Assembly: GCA_035493835.1 (NCBI GenBank)
Contig: DATJHO010000082.1
Coordinates: 1-64,000, forward strand
Direction of reading: 5' to 3'
Origin: DASZTU01 sp035493835
GTDB taxonomy: Bacteria; Pseudomonadota; Alphaproteobacteria; Rhizobiales; Devosiaceae
DNA length: 64,000 nt
In this document: piece after piece, positions 1 to 8,939 of the stretch
Numbering within the stretch: position 1 is the stretch's first letter
Layout: every line of letters begins with the position of its first letter
Position numbers and translations under genes: made by a program
The notes under the pieces: model-generated
Told to the model about the DNA's origin: nothing
The model's input: the letters and a program-made list of their open reading frames with translations, nothing else
Database searches by the model: none

Positions 1-710
1 TCATATTCCGGGCGCTTGCCCTCCGACAGCGGATAATAGTCCTGGAGCGAGCCGCCCTTGAGCAGCATTTCGCGGGAAAAATCCTCCCAGTCGTGATGGG
101 TGCCGGCGTGTTCGAGCACTTGCGCGGCAAGTCCGGCCGGCACCACGCAGGCGCCGTCGTCGTCTGCCACGATGATATCGCCCGGCATCACCGTCACGCC
201 GCCGCAGGCGATCGGCGTGTTGACCGCAAAGGGCATGAGCTGGGTCTGCGTGTGGAAATTCGGGGTCACGCCGCGCAGCCAGAAGCCGAGATCGAGCGTC
301 TGCGCGTGCGGAAAGTCGCGGATGCAGCCGTCGATGACCACGCCGGCGCCGCCGCGGCCCTTGAAATAGGTGAGCATCATCTCGCCGAAAATGCCGCTGC
401 GCATGTCGGCGCGCGCATCCACCACGACGATGTCACCCGGCTTGGTGTGATAGAGCACATGCCGGTGCAGCTGCTTTTCCGGGTCCTTGTATTCGCCGTC
501 GCCGTAAAGGTCCTCGCGCTTGGGCATGAACTGCAAGGTCAGCGCCGGCCCGGCGATCGAGCGTCCCTTGGTCCAGGCCGTCGGCCCCTGCATGAAGGTG
601 TCGCGCACGCCCATGTGGTGCAGCGTGCTGCAGGCGGTCGCGCAGCCCAGCGCCTGCAGCGCGCTGACCAGTTCCGCCTTCGGACGGACGATATCATTTG
701 TCTCGATCAT
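1..710 (-). CDS. RraA-family protein (HMG/CHA aldolase-like), 3' end outside window
   Basis: The reading frame starts at an ATG ending at 710, preceded by a strong AGGAGGAG ribosome site, and stays open to the window edge, so about 236 codons are visible and the C-terminus is missing. The protein contains VVIDGCIRD, the family signature seen in RraA and in 4-hydroxy-4-methyl-2-oxoglutarate aldolases; the Arg-Asp pair of this motif supports metal and substrate binding in the aldolases. Bacterial members either inhibit RNase E or act as class II pyruvate aldolases. The position next to mannonate dehydratase and an enolase-superfamily enzyme favours a sugar-acid or oxo-acid lyase role rather than RNase control. 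That choice is inference. A 375-base repeat-filled gap separates it from manD, so cotranscription is uncertain. Confidence 0.8.
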   Translation of the reverse strand, partial: MIETNDIVRPKAELVSALQALGCATACSTLHHMGVRDTFMQGPTAWTKGRSIAGPALTLQFMPKREDLYGDGEYKDPEKQLHRHVLYHTKPGDIVVVDARADMRSGIFGEMMLTYFKGRGGAGVVIDGCIRDFPHAQTLDLGFWLRGVTPNFHTQTQLMPFAVNTPIACGGVTVMPGDIIVADDDGACVVPAGLAAQVLEHAGTHHDWEDFSREMLLKGGSLQDYYPLSEGKRPEY

Positions 711-1085
711 TCTTCTCTCCTCCTCTTTCGGCGCCCTTCTTGTTCAACAGAGAATAGGCGTCATTCACAACAGAACACTACGCCCGCTTACGGAAGCTGT
801 CCATTGCAGGCTGAGGGACGGCTTGCTGAGTATCTCCGCCCTCACGGCGAGCCTGTCGGACCCTGAAGCCGTGAAACTGGGGGTCCTCCTGCGGCCTTGT
901 CCTTCGACAAGCTCAGGATGAGGCCGCGGGGCGACGATTGCGGCCCACGCCCACCGGGCTGCCGCCACCCTCCCCCCAAGGGGGAGGGAAGCTGTGACAC
1001 GGTCTTATCCCATCGCCCCCTCCCCCTTGAGGGGAGGGAGGCCGGCAGGCCAGGGTGGGGTCGGGCCACAGGCTCAAGCGTCGGC
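711..1085. repeat. Non-coding 375-bp gap with hairpin-forming repeats
   Basis: No credible gene. At 894-925 there is a copy of the repeat containing CTTCGACAAGCTCAGGATGA, which recurs at five other gaps in the window. From 963 to 1045 two inverted C-rich and G-rich modules (CCCCCAAGGGGGAGG and CCCCCTTGAGGGGAGG) can fold into stem-loops. They lie downstream of manD and upstream of the RraA gene, both on the minus strand, so they may stabilise the 3' end of the manD message. Confidence 0.7.
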
Positions 1086-2294
1086 TCACCAATGCCAGAC
1101 CGTGCCATCCTCCAGCCGGTTCACCGGCAGGTACGACCGCTGGTAGGGGTACTTTGCCGCCAGCGCTTCATCGATATCGACGCCGTGGCCCGGCGCCTCG
1201 CCCGGATGGAGATAGCCGACCTGCTGCGACCAGGCGTGCGGAAACACCTGGTGCATCAGCTCGGTGTAGCCGGAAAATTCCTGGATGCCGAAATTGGGCA
1301 CCCAGAGATCGATATGGATATTGGCGCCCATCGCCACCGGCGACACGTCCTGCGGGCCATGGCAGGCCGTGCGCACGTGGTAGATCGAGGCAAAATCAAA
1401 AATCCGCCTGAGCCCGGTGACGCCCCCGGCGTGCACGGAGGTGGTGCGGATGTAGTCGATCAATTGCTCTTCGATCAGCAGCCGCGCATCCCAGATGGTG
1501 TTGAAAATCTCGCCCAGCGCGATCGGGGTCGTGGTGTGCTGGCGGATGAGCCTAAAACCTTCCTGCAGCTCGGCCGGGACCGGATCCTCCAGCCAGAACA
1601 GCCGATACGGTTCGAGGTCCTTGCCCAGCCGGCCCGCCTCGATCGGCGTCAACCGATGGTGCGTGTCGTGTAGCAGGTGCAGGTCCCAGCCCACGGCCTC
1701 GCGCAGCTTTTCGAACAGCTTTGGCACATGGCCCATGTATTTCGAGGTGGACCACACCTCCTCATGCGGCAGGGCTTCGGCCCGCTTCTTGGCCTTGTCC
1801 TCGCTCGGGCCGGTGCCATAGATCGCCGGCAGGCCGGGGATGCCGACCTGCGCCCGCACGGCCTCGAACCCCGCCTCCTTCTTGGCGATCACGGCCTCGA
1901 CCGCCTCCTCGATCGTCATCCCCTGCGCGTGGGTATAGAGCATCACCCGCTCGCGCGAGGCGCCGCCGAGCATTTGGTAAAGCGGCATGTTGGCCGCCTT
2001 GCCCTTGATGTCCCACAGCGCCATGTCGATCGCCGAAATCGCCGCCATGGTGATCGGCCCGCGCCGCCAATAGGCGCCGCGATAAAGGTACTGCCAGATA
2101 TCCTCGATCCGGCCGGCATCGCGCCCGATCAGGGTCGGCGCCACATGGTCCTGAAGGTAGGAGGCCACGGCCAATTCGCGGCCGTTCACCGTGGCATCGC
2201 CGATGCCGTAGAGCCCCTCGTCGGTGATAATTTTGACCGTGACAAAATTCCGCCCCGGCGAGCAGACGATGACTTTTATCTCTTTGATTTTCAT
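1086..2294 (-). CDS. manD: D-mannonate dehydratase, enolase superfamily (ManD/RspA type)
   Basis: 402 residues. It dehydrates D-mannonate to 2-keto-3-deoxy-D-gluconate in hexuronate breakdown. Numbered from the ATG at 2294, the residues described for Novosphingobium ManD fall at the same positions: metal ligands D210, E236 and E262, catalytic Y159 and R147, H212 in the DTHH motif, then H312 and E339. The N-terminus also carries the family hallmarks PGRNFVT and YRGAYWRRGP. The frame continues 22 codons further upstream, but that part overlaps the preceding gene, and MKIKEIKV is the normal family start. Only 8 bases separate it from the upstream enolase-family gene, so the two are almost certainly cotranscribed. 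Low-efficiency ManD homologues exist, but this one looks fully equipped. Confidence 0.93.
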   Translation of the reverse strand: MKIKEIKVIVCSPGRNFVTVKIITDEGLYGIGDATVNGRELAVASYLQDHVAPTLIGRDAGRIEDIWQYLYRGAYWRRGPITMAAISAIDMALWDIKGKAANMPLYQMLGGASRERVMLYTHAQGMTIEEAVEAVIAKKEAGFEAVRAQVGIPGLPAIYGTGPSEDKAKKRAEALPHEEVWSTSKYMGHVPKLFEKLREAVGWDLHLLHDTHHRLTPIEAGRLGKDLEPYRLFWLEDPVPAELQEGFRLIRQHTTTPIALGEIFNTIWDARLLIEEQLIDYIRTTSVHAGGVTGLRRIFDFASIYHVRTACHGPQDVSPVAMGANIHIDLWVPNFGIQEFSGYTELMHQVFPHAWSQQVGYLHPGEAPGHGVDIDEALAAKYPYQRSYLPVNRLEDGTVWHW

Positions 2295-2302
2295 GTGGCG
2301 GC

Positions 2303-3661
2303 TCAGCTCCAGGTCCTGTCCCAGGACCATTCGTGGTCCCATTGCTCGGTCGATTGCCAAAGACCCAGTCCGCCCGGCCGCAGATGCTCGGCCAGCACCT
2401 GATCGTCGAGGTCATCGATGCCGAGGCCCGGCTTGTCCGGCACCTCGATGAAACCGTCGCGAACAAGCGGCTTGGGCAGGCCGATGGCGATGTCATCCCA
2501 CCAGGACACGTCGGCGGCGTGCTGCTCGAGCGCCATGAAATTTTCGGTGGCGACGGCGACGTGAGCCGCCGCCAGGGCCGCTATCGGGCTTTCCGCCATG
2601 TGGATCGCCATGGCGACCCCGTGGTCCTGGGCGGCATCGCCGATCTTCTTGGTTTCGAGGATTCCCCCGCTGGTGAGCAGGTCCGGGTGAATCACCGAGA
2701 CGCCGCCGCTCCTCAGAAGGGGCAGGAAATCCTCCTTGAGGTAGATGTCCTCGCCGGTGCAGATGGGGACGGACGTGCTCTTCTGTAGTTGCACGTACTG
2801 GTCGGTGTACTGCCAGGGGATCACGTCCTCGAGCCAGGCGGGCGTATACTTTTCGAGCCGCTTGGCGAGCCGGATGCCGTTCTGCAGCGAGATGTGGCCG
2901 ACATGGTCGATGGCGAGCGGAACATCCGGGCCGATGGCCTCGCGGACCTCTGCGATGTACTGCTCCAGAAGGTCGAGGCCCTTGTCGGTAAAATGCAGGC
3001 CGGTGAAGGGATGGCGGACGTTCTGCACATCGTAGTCGGCATTGCGCTGCCGCCGCTCCTCCAGCGTCCGCCCCTGCGCCCACCCGCCATGCGAGCGATA
3101 CCCTTCGAGTGTGCCGGCCGGGGCCACCACTGCCCCCGGCACGTCGGCGATCTGCATCAGGCCGAGGTCCATCTTCAGGAAGGTGTAGCCGAGGGCCATC
3201 CGCTCCTTGAGACGCTTGCCGGTCTCGATGCCGCTCGGCTTGCTGGCGTCGGTGTCGCAATACATCCGCACCTTGTCGCGGAACTTGCCGCCGAGCATCT
3301 GATAAATGGGAACGCCATACGCCTTCCCGGCCAGGTCCCAGAGTGCAATCTCAACCGCCGAGACGCCCCCGCCCTGCCGGCCGTGCCCGCCGAACTGCTT
3401 GATACGGCGGAACAGCCTGTCAACGTCGCACGGGTTCTCCCCGAGCAGCCGGCTCTTCAGCATCAGTGCATACGTGGCGCTGGCGCCGTCGCGGACCTCG
3501 CCCAGGCCGACTAGCCCCTGGTTCGTGTAGATCTTCAGAAGCGCCGACCTGAACGGCGCGCCGACAATATCGGCAATCCGGATGTCGGTGATCCGAAGCT
3601 CCGAAGGTTTTGAATTCGTATTGACCCGGTTGAGGGCGTCTTCCGGCGTGTTGTTATTCAT
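2303..3661 (-). CDS. Mandelate racemase/muconate lactonizing enzyme family protein
   Basis: 452 residues, enolase superfamily, probably a sugar-acid dehydratase or epimerase of unknown substrate. An N-terminal capping domain is followed by the barrel, with likely metal ligands D252 (LAIDHVGH), E278 (WLEDV) and E304 (CTGED). A Lys-x-Asp at 163-165 ends the second strand and H354 (IHMAES) follows the seventh, a mix seen in mandelate racemase-like enzymes. It is longer than ManD, with an insert around 175-220. The ATG at 3661 has a GGAGG placed 14 bases away, which is far, so a slightly later start is possible. It lies between an ABC transporter ATPase and manD in one minus-strand run, which points to an acid sugar feeding the same pathway. 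Confidence 0.88.
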   Translation of the reverse strand: MNNNTPEDALNRVNTNSKPSELRITDIRIADIVGAPFRSALLKIYTNQGLVGLGEVRDGASATYALMLKSRLLGENPCDVDRLFRRIKQFGGHGRQGGGVSAVEIALWDLAGKAYGVPIYQMLGGKFRDKVRMYCDTDASKPSGIETGKRLKERMALGYTFLKMDLGLMQIADVPGAVVAPAGTLEGYRSHGGWAQGRTLEERRQRNADYDVQNVRHPFTGLHFTDKGLDLLEQYIAEVREAIGPDVPLAIDHVGHISLQNGIRLAKRLEKYTPAWLEDVIPWQYTDQYVQLQKSTSVPICTGEDIYLKEDFLPLLRSGGVSVIHPDLLTSGGILETKKIGDAAQDHGVAMAIHMAESPIAALAAAHVAVATENFMALEQHAADVSWWDDIAIGLPKPLVRDGFIEVPDKPGLGIDDLDDQVLAEHLRPGGLGLWQSTEQWDHEWSWDRTWS

Positions 3662-3739
3662 TTTGGTATTCTGATCCTCCCTGGCGGCGCGTTTGCCACC
3701 CCTGAAGGGTGCCGGTTGCGCCCATAACGACCTGGATTT

Positions 3740-4831
3740 CTATTCGGCCAGCGTCTGCTGGGTTTCCCCATCGAACAGGTGCAATCTCGCCTGGTCGAGC
3801 TCGAGCCAGACCGCCTCGTCCGGCGCCACCCGGACACTTGGCTCGACGCTGACGACGACAGTCGCCGGCCCCACATTGACATGCGCGTAGGTGACATCCC
3901 CCGTCGGCTCGGCCGTATAGATGCGGCCAGGTATGGCGCCGGGCACGCGCTCCTTGTGCAGCGCGATCGTCGAATGCCGGGCGCCGAGGATGACCTTACC
4001 GGTCTTCGCCCGAAGGGCCTTCCGCGCGTTCTCGGGCGAGAGCCGGAAATCCCAATCTCTGCCGACGACATAGACGTCATCGCCGCGCGTCGAAAGTTCC
4101 AGCGGAATCAGGCTCATGGCCGGACTGCCGACAAAGCCGGCGACGAACACATTGGCCGGATGCTCGAAGACATTGGCGGGGGAGTCGTATTGCTGCAAAA
4201 GCCCGCCCGACATCACCGCCATCTTGTCGGCCATCGTCACCGCCTCGAGCTGGTCATGGGTGACGTAGATGATGGTCGCCTTGAGATCCTGGTGGAAGCG
4301 CTTGAGCTCGGAGCGCATCTGCACCCTGAGCTTGGCGTCGAGGTTCGAAAGCGGCTCATCCATGAGGAAAACCTGCGGGTCGCGCACCAGCGCCCGCCCC
4401 AGCGCCACGCGCTGCTGCTGGCCACCAGACAGTTCGCGCGGCCGCCGCTCCAGGAGGTGCTCGATGTCCAGCACCTTGGCCGCCTCCATCACCTTCCGGT
4501 GGGTCTCTTCGCGCGAAAACTTCCGCATCTTCAGCGGGAAGGCGAGGTTCTTGTAGACGGTCTTGTTCGGATAAAGCGCGTAGTTCTGGAACACCATGGC
4601 GATGTCCCGATCCTTGGGATCGAGATCGTTGACCGTTCGATCGCCGATGCGGATCTCGCCGTCGCTGATGGGGATCAGCCCGGCCACGAGATTGAGTGTC
4701 GTGGTCTTGCCGCACCCCGACGGCCCCACCAACGCCACGAACTCGCCGTCGCCGACCGTGAGGGAGACGTGGTTGACGGCATAAACGCTGCCGTAATTCT
4801 TGACCACTTCGGCCAGCCTGACCTCAGCCAT
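3740..4831 (-). CDS. Sugar ABC transporter ATP-binding protein (MalK/UgpC/MsmX type)
   Basis: 363 residues. It is the cytoplasmic ATPase of a carbohydrate importer. Walker A GPSGCGKTT is at 36-44, signature LSGGQ at 134-138, Walker B VFLMDEP at 154-160 and the switch His at 192. A C-terminal TOBE-like domain of about 130 residues follows, as in MalK and UgpC. The ATG at 4831 has AAAGGA upstream; extension of the frame to 4882 adds unrelated residues. It belongs with the permeases and binding protein upstream (5162-8582), although a 330-base repeat region intervenes. This may be the shared ATPase for other importers in the genome that lack one, such as the set at 57-60 kb; that is inference. 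Confidence 0.93.
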   Translation of the reverse strand: MAEVRLAEVVKNYGSVYAVNHVSLTVGDGEFVALVGPSGCGKTTTLNLVAGLIPISDGEIRIGDRTVNDLDPKDRDIAMVFQNYALYPNKTVYKNLAFPLKMRKFSREETHRKVMEAAKVLDIEHLLERRPRELSGGQQQRVALGRALVRDPQVFLMDEPLSNLDAKLRVQMRSELKRFHQDLKATIIYVTHDQLEAVTMADKMAVMSGGLLQQYDSPANVFEHPANVFVAGFVGSPAMSLIPLELSTRGDDVYVVGRDWDFRLSPENARKALRAKTGKVILGARHSTIALHKERVPGAIPGRIYTAEPTGDVTYAHVNVGPATVVVSVEPSVRVAPDEAVWLELDQARLHLFDGETQQTLAE

Positions 4832-5161
4832 TCTTTTTTTCCTTTCTAAATCATGCTCGCGGGCACGCCCGGTGCCACGCACTCGGCGTCATCCCGGCGA
4901 AAGCCGGGATCAGCTTTGCGCCTATCGACAAGCCGTGCCTGCGGGCTGGAGATGGATTCCGGCGTTCGCCGGAATGACGCCGTGGTTGGGCTGGTGTCCG
5001 TCACCACTTCACCGCCGGCGCCCCGCCCGTCCTCGTGGTTCGACGGGCTCACCATGAGGGGCACAAAAAGAGCATGGGGAAACTCGAAGCGATCCACCCC
5101 ACCGACCTCATCCTGAGCCTGTCGAAGAATGGGCCACCCGCACCACCTTCCCCGCCCTGCC
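4832..5161. repeat. Non-coding 330-bp gap with two kinds of inverted repeat
   Basis: No gene seen. Positions 4885-4982 form an inverted pair: GGCGTCATCCCGGCGAAAGC on the left and its mirrored form ending GGAATGACGCC on the right. At 5030-5060 and 5105-5130 lie opposed copies of the GACAGGCTCA/TGAGCCTGTC repeat family that is also found near 0.9, 28.7, 44.9 and 58.5 kb. Both permeases lie upstream and the ATPase downstream in the same direction. The repeats may therefore set transcript levels within the operon. Confidence 0.7.
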
Positions 5162-6037
5162 TCACGATTTCACCGCGCCCTCGGTCAGTGCCCGGACAAA
5201 ATATTTCTGCAAGATCAGGAACATCGCCACGACCGGCACGCTCATGATGAACGAGGCGGCCATCAGCCCGGGCCAATTGGTGGCGTATTCGGTGAAAAAG
5301 CGCTGGAGGCCGACAGGCAGCGTCAGCTTGTCCTGATCGTTGAGGAAGGTGAGCGCATAAACATATTCGTTCCAGCAGATGATGAACGAATAGATCGCCG
5401 TGGCGATGATGCCGGGCGACGACAGCGGCATCACCACGAGCAGGAAGGCCTGGAAGCGTGTCGCGCCATCGATCCGCGCCGCCTGCTCGAGCTGCACCGG
5501 AATGTTGTCGTAAAACCCTTTCAGCAGCCAGATGGAGAGCGGCAGGCCGAAGGTGAGATAGGTCAGAACCAGCGACCAGCCGGTATTCACCAGGTGCAGA
5601 TAGCGCATCAGGATGAACAGCGGCATCAGGAACACGACGGCCGGAAACATGTTGCGCAGCAGCACCGCGTAGAACAGCCACTGCCGCCCGGGAAAGCGGA
5701 AGCGCGAGAAGGCGTAGGCCGCCGGCACCGCGATCATCACCCCGAGGATGGTGGTGACCGTGCATACCCAGATCGAGTTCCAGAGATAGGTCAGGAATTC
5801 CTGGCCAACGCTGCTCGTTGGGTTCAGCAGGGTCGTATATTGCTCGAGGGTCGGGCTCTGGGGCCACCATTGCGGCGGATATTGCAGCGCCGCGAACTGG
5901 GTCTTGACCGAGGTCAGGATCATCCAGACCATCGGCAGGACGGAAAAGATCAGCAGTAGGGCAAGGAAGATGCGCCCAGCCCAGCGCCAGGGATCGGTGT
6001 GCTTGCGTGCCACCATGCCGGCTGTAACGATGCTCAT
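5162..6037 (-). CDS. Carbohydrate ABC transporter permease, MalG-like
   Basis: 291 residues with about six membrane segments. The cytoplasmic coupling loop typical of importer permeases is visible as EQAARIDGATRFQAF, the EAA motif that contacts the ATPase. The start ATG at 6037 overlaps the stop of the upstream permease by four bases, indicating translational coupling. The short C-terminus ending in TEGAVKS is the usual MalG-type ending. With the MalF-type partner and the Tat-exported binding protein it forms an importer whose substrate is unknown. Neighbouring ManD and enolase-family genes suggest an oligo- or acid sugar. Confidence 0.93.
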   Translation of the reverse strand: MSIVTAGMVARKHTDPWRWAGRIFLALLLIFSVLPMVWMILTSVKTQFAALQYPPQWWPQSPTLEQYTTLLNPTSSVGQEFLTYLWNSIWVCTVTTILGVMIAVPAAYAFSRFRFPGRQWLFYAVLLRNMFPAVVFLMPLFILMRYLHLVNTGWSLVLTYLTFGLPLSIWLLKGFYDNIPVQLEQAARIDGATRFQAFLLVVMPLSSPGIIATAIYSFIICWNEYVYALTFLNDQDKLTLPVGLQRFFTEYATNWPGLMAASFIMSVPVVAMFLILQKYFVRALTEGAVKS

Positions 6038-6993
6038 TCTTCCCTCTCCTCTCGTCCGCCCAGCGCCCGCACGTAAAAATAGCCAAGCACCATCATCACG
6101 ATGAACAGGATCACCGAGTAGGCGGAGGCGGGTCCGAAACGGATGCGGCCGAAGGCGAGCTGGTAGACCTGGGTGATCCAGATGTCGGAGGCGCCGGCCG
6201 GGCCGCCGCCGGTCATGATCCAGGGAATGGTGAAGCCGTTGAGGTTGGCGACCAGCATCAGGAGCACCGTCACCAGCGTCACGCCTTTGAGGTGCGGCAT
6301 GGTGATGTGCCAGAACCGGTCCCAGGGTCCGGCGCCATCGACCATGGCGGCGCGGTGCAGCTGGTCGGGGACGGTCTGCAGCCCCGCCAGCATCATGATC
6401 ATGGCGAAGGAAAATTCCTTCCAGATGTTGACCACGATCAGCGAGGGCAAAACCGTATGGACGTTGTCGAGAAAGTTGATCGGGTGGTCGGAGAGGTGGA
6501 GCGCCACCGCGATGGCGCCGATGACGCCGAAATCCGAATGATAGAGCCAGCGCCAGACATAGGACGCCGCGACCGCGCTGATCACGTAGGGAATGAGCAG
6601 CAAGCCGCGGATCAGCCCGCGCCCGACAAATTCGCGGTTGAGCGCCAGCGCCGCCCCCAACCCCAGGACGAAGGCGAACAGCGTCGAGAAAAACGTCCAG
6701 ATCGCGGTGTTGATCGTGGTATCGCGAAAACTGCTGCTGGTCAGGATCAGGGCATAATTGTCGAGCCCCGTGAAGGTCTTCTGATCCATCGACAGGCTGG
6801 GCGGGGTTTTGAAGAAACTCAGATAGATCGTGTAATAGACCGGGTAGCCGATCACGAGCACCATCACCCCGATGGCCGGGAGAATGTAGAGATAGTCGGC
6901 CCAGTGCTCCTTGATGCGGCGGAAAAGGCTGGGGCGACGCGGCGGCCGGCGCTCAAGGCCGGACACAGCAGTCTGGGTAGTCGCGATGGCCAC
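6034..6993 (-). CDS. Carbohydrate ABC transporter permease, MalF-like
   Basis: 319 residues from a GTG at 6993 preceded by AGAAGG. The open frame extends much further upstream, but that part lies antisense to or inside the binding-protein region and is not real coding. The N-terminus has a positively charged cytoplasmic stretch followed by about six membrane segments. The coupling loop reads HRAAMVDGAGPWDRF. It ends four bases inside the MalG-type gene. The binding-protein gene ends 74 bases upstream, so the three genes form one unit. Confidence 0.9.
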   Translation of the reverse strand: MAIATTQTAVSGLERRPPRRPSLFRRIKEHWADYLYILPAIGVMVLVIGYPVYYTIYLSFFKTPPSLSMDQKTFTGLDNYALILTSSSFRDTTINTAIWTFFSTLFAFVLGLGAALALNREFVGRGLIRGLLLIPYVISAVAASYVWRWLYHSDFGVIGAIAVALHLSDHPINFLDNVHTVLPSLIVVNIWKEFSFAMIMMLAGLQTVPDQLHRAAMVDGAGPWDRFWHITMPHLKGVTLVTVLLMLVANLNGFTIPWIMTGGGPAGASDIWITQVYQLAFGRIRFGPASAYSVILFIVMMVLGYFYVRALGGREEREE

Positions 6994-7067
6994 TGTTTGA
7001 ACCTTCTGATCTGGGAAATGGGCCGGCGGCAACGCGTCGCCGGCGATTGATCCAGGCAGCCGGAGCG

Positions 7068-8582
7068 TTAGATGCCGTTCAGGACGTCGCTGATCTTCTT
7101 GGCGGCATCCTCGGCGGCGTCCGCAACGCTCATCTTCTGCGTCAGGGCGTTCTGCAGCATGCCGGGAACGATGATGTTCATGATCTCGGACGACTCCGGA
7201 ATAACCGGATAGGGGATGCCGTAAGGCAGCATCGAGGTGGTGACGTTGAGGAACTTGATCTGTTCCAGGCGCTGCTTCATCCACTTGGTGCGGAAGCCGC
7301 GCAGGTTGCCGGGGTTGGACGAAACCCAGGCCATCTTGGTCGACCACTCCGGCCCGCAATAGAAGGCAGCGAGCGCCTTGACGGCCCCGATGTCGACATT
7401 TCCGCCATCGACCACGCTCTTGTCGAAGACGTGGAGGCTCGAGCCGCCGAACACCACCGCGCGCCGGGCCGGGCCCTTGGGAATGAGGCCGTAGCGCATA
7501 TTGGCCACCACTTGGTCGGCGATCTGCTTGTCGGCGCCGGTCGCCTTCTTGGCCCGGTCGATCATGTAGGCGTATTCGGTCGGATGGCTGATCATCATCG
7601 CCAACTGGCCGGCAACGAACGGATCCTCGTTCTCGGTCTGCGTGTTGGTCAGGGCCGAGGTCGGCACCGACTTGTCGCGCACATACATATTGTAGGAGGC
7701 CTGCAGGGCCGCTTTGGAGCCGGCATTGTTGATGTTGATGGTCTTGTATTCCGGGTGCGGATCGGCTTCGTCGAGCACGCCGCCGCCATAGGCCCAAAGC
7801 TGCGGCATGAAGCGGAACGGGGTGTTGCCGGCATTGGCCCGCGCCACCATGCCAAAACCGTTCTTGCCGGTCTTGTCCTTGATCTGCTTGGAATAGACGA
7901 CGAGATCGTCCCAGGTGGCGGGCGGGGTTTCCGGATCGAGCCCGGCTTCCTTGAAGATGGCCGCGTTCCAGATCAGCGCCATCGTCTCGTTATTGGTCGG
8001 AATGCCGTAGAGCTTGTCCTGATAGGTCACCGACTTCATGGCGCCGGGCCAGAAATCGTCGTTCGACATCCCCACGTCCTGCGGCCCGAACGGCATCAGC
8101 ATGCCCTTGGCCGAGAATTCGACGCTCCACAGGATCGGGAACTTTGCCAGCATCGGCGCCGCATTGCCGAGGGCCGCGGTGCGCGCCTTGTCGAGCATCT
8201 GGTTGTAGTCGAGGTTCTGGAAGGTCACCTCGATGTTGGGATAGGTTTCCTTGAACGCCTTCCAGAACGCCACATCCAGATCCTTGTCGATCTGGGTCGA
8301 TGCCTGGTTGGGGCCCACATACCAATAGGTGAGCTTGCCCTTGTAATCGAGCGGCACGACCTTGGCGCATTCGGCCTTGGTGTCGACGTCGATCGTGCCG
8401 GCGATCGAGTTGATATAGTCCGGCGTCCAGGTGGCCTCGTCGACGCCGGTCTTTTCGTCGGCGAAGACGCCTGCACTCGATCCGAGCCAGCCGGCGGCGA
8501 GGCCGGCGGCGGCGGAATAGCCAAGGAACTGCCGTCGATTGAATTCGAATCGCGCACGATCGCGATCAGCCGATTTGGTCAT
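7068..8582 (-). CDS. Extracellular solute-binding protein of sugar ABC transporter, Tat-exported
   Basis: 504 residues. The ATG at 8582 follows AAGGAGGAGG. Residues 15-20 read NRRQFL, a twin-arginine signal, followed by an Ala/Gly-rich hydrophobic stretch and a likely cleavage after VFA (residue 41). Export in folded form through Tat is therefore likely, which is uncommon for sugar-binding proteins but known in rhizobia. The mature part has the family 1 binding-protein pattern, with MLDKARTAA-type and WNAAIFKEAGLDP-type segments around the hinge. It is long for the family (typically 420-450). It is the first gene of the importer set. The ligand cannot be told from sequence. Confidence 0.9.
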   Translation of the reverse strand: MTKSADRDRARFEFNRRQFLGYSAAAGLAAGWLGSSAGVFADEKTGVDEATWTPDYINSIAGTIDVDTKAECAKVVPLDYKGKLTYWYVGPNQASTQIDKDLDVAFWKAFKETYPNIEVTFQNLDYNQMLDKARTAALGNAAPMLAKFPILWSVEFSAKGMLMPFGPQDVGMSNDDFWPGAMKSVTYQDKLYGIPTNNETMALIWNAAIFKEAGLDPETPPATWDDLVVYSKQIKDKTGKNGFGMVARANAGNTPFRFMPQLWAYGGGVLDEADPHPEYKTININNAGSKAALQASYNMYVRDKSVPTSALTNTQTENEDPFVAGQLAMMISHPTEYAYMIDRAKKATGADKQIADQVVANMRYGLIPKGPARRAVVFGGSSLHVFDKSVVDGGNVDIGAVKALAAFYCGPEWSTKMAWVSSNPGNLRGFRTKWMKQRLEQIKFLNVTTSMLPYGIPYPVIPESSEIMNIIVPGMLQNALTQKMSVADAAEDAAKKISDVLNGI

Positions 8583-8939
8583 CGGATGTCCTCCTCCTTG
8601 CTCCTCATGCCAGCGCGCCGGGAGGTCTTTGTCGCCTCCATTTCGGATCACCGCACAGTCAAAAGGCTAGCCCTCCGCAACAAACCCTGTCAATAAACAG
8701 ACGCAATTCGTTGCGGCGGATGTTAGGTTGTTAGGCTGGATCGTTGCGGTTGGCGCGGGGTGCAACCGGCTCCCCCGCCCTTCAAGGAGAGGGTGGCGGC
8801 AGCCGGGTGGGGGTCGTTCCATCAGCGCTGTGCCTGCGGCAACGACCCCACCCTTGATCCCTCCCCTCAAGGGGGAGGGAGACGATGGAGGCACGGACGC
8901 CACGGTAAGAAACGACGCCCGTAGGGCGGCCAAAACGCC
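8583..8939. other. 357-bp promoter and repeat region upstream of the importer
   Basis: No gene seen. On the minus strand TTGACA occurs at 8693-8688, with a poor -10 candidate (TAGCCT) 18 bases on; next to it CGCAA-N4-TTGCG (8699-8716 region) forms a short palindrome that could be an operator. Between 8770 and 8882 lies an inverted pair of C-rich and G-rich modules, including GGGTGGGGGTCGTT and AACGACCCCACCC, of the same family as those at 26.7 kb. Confidence 0.45.

Noticed and set aside
6994..7797. Upstream extension of the MalF-type permease frame (587 codons in all)
   Set aside because: The added part overlaps the 3' part of the binding-protein gene in another frame and lacks hydrophobic or family character; a GTG with AGAAGG at 6993 gives a normal permease.
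7047..8696. 549-codon open frame on the plus strand
   Set aside because: Antisense to the Tat-exported binding protein; no family features.
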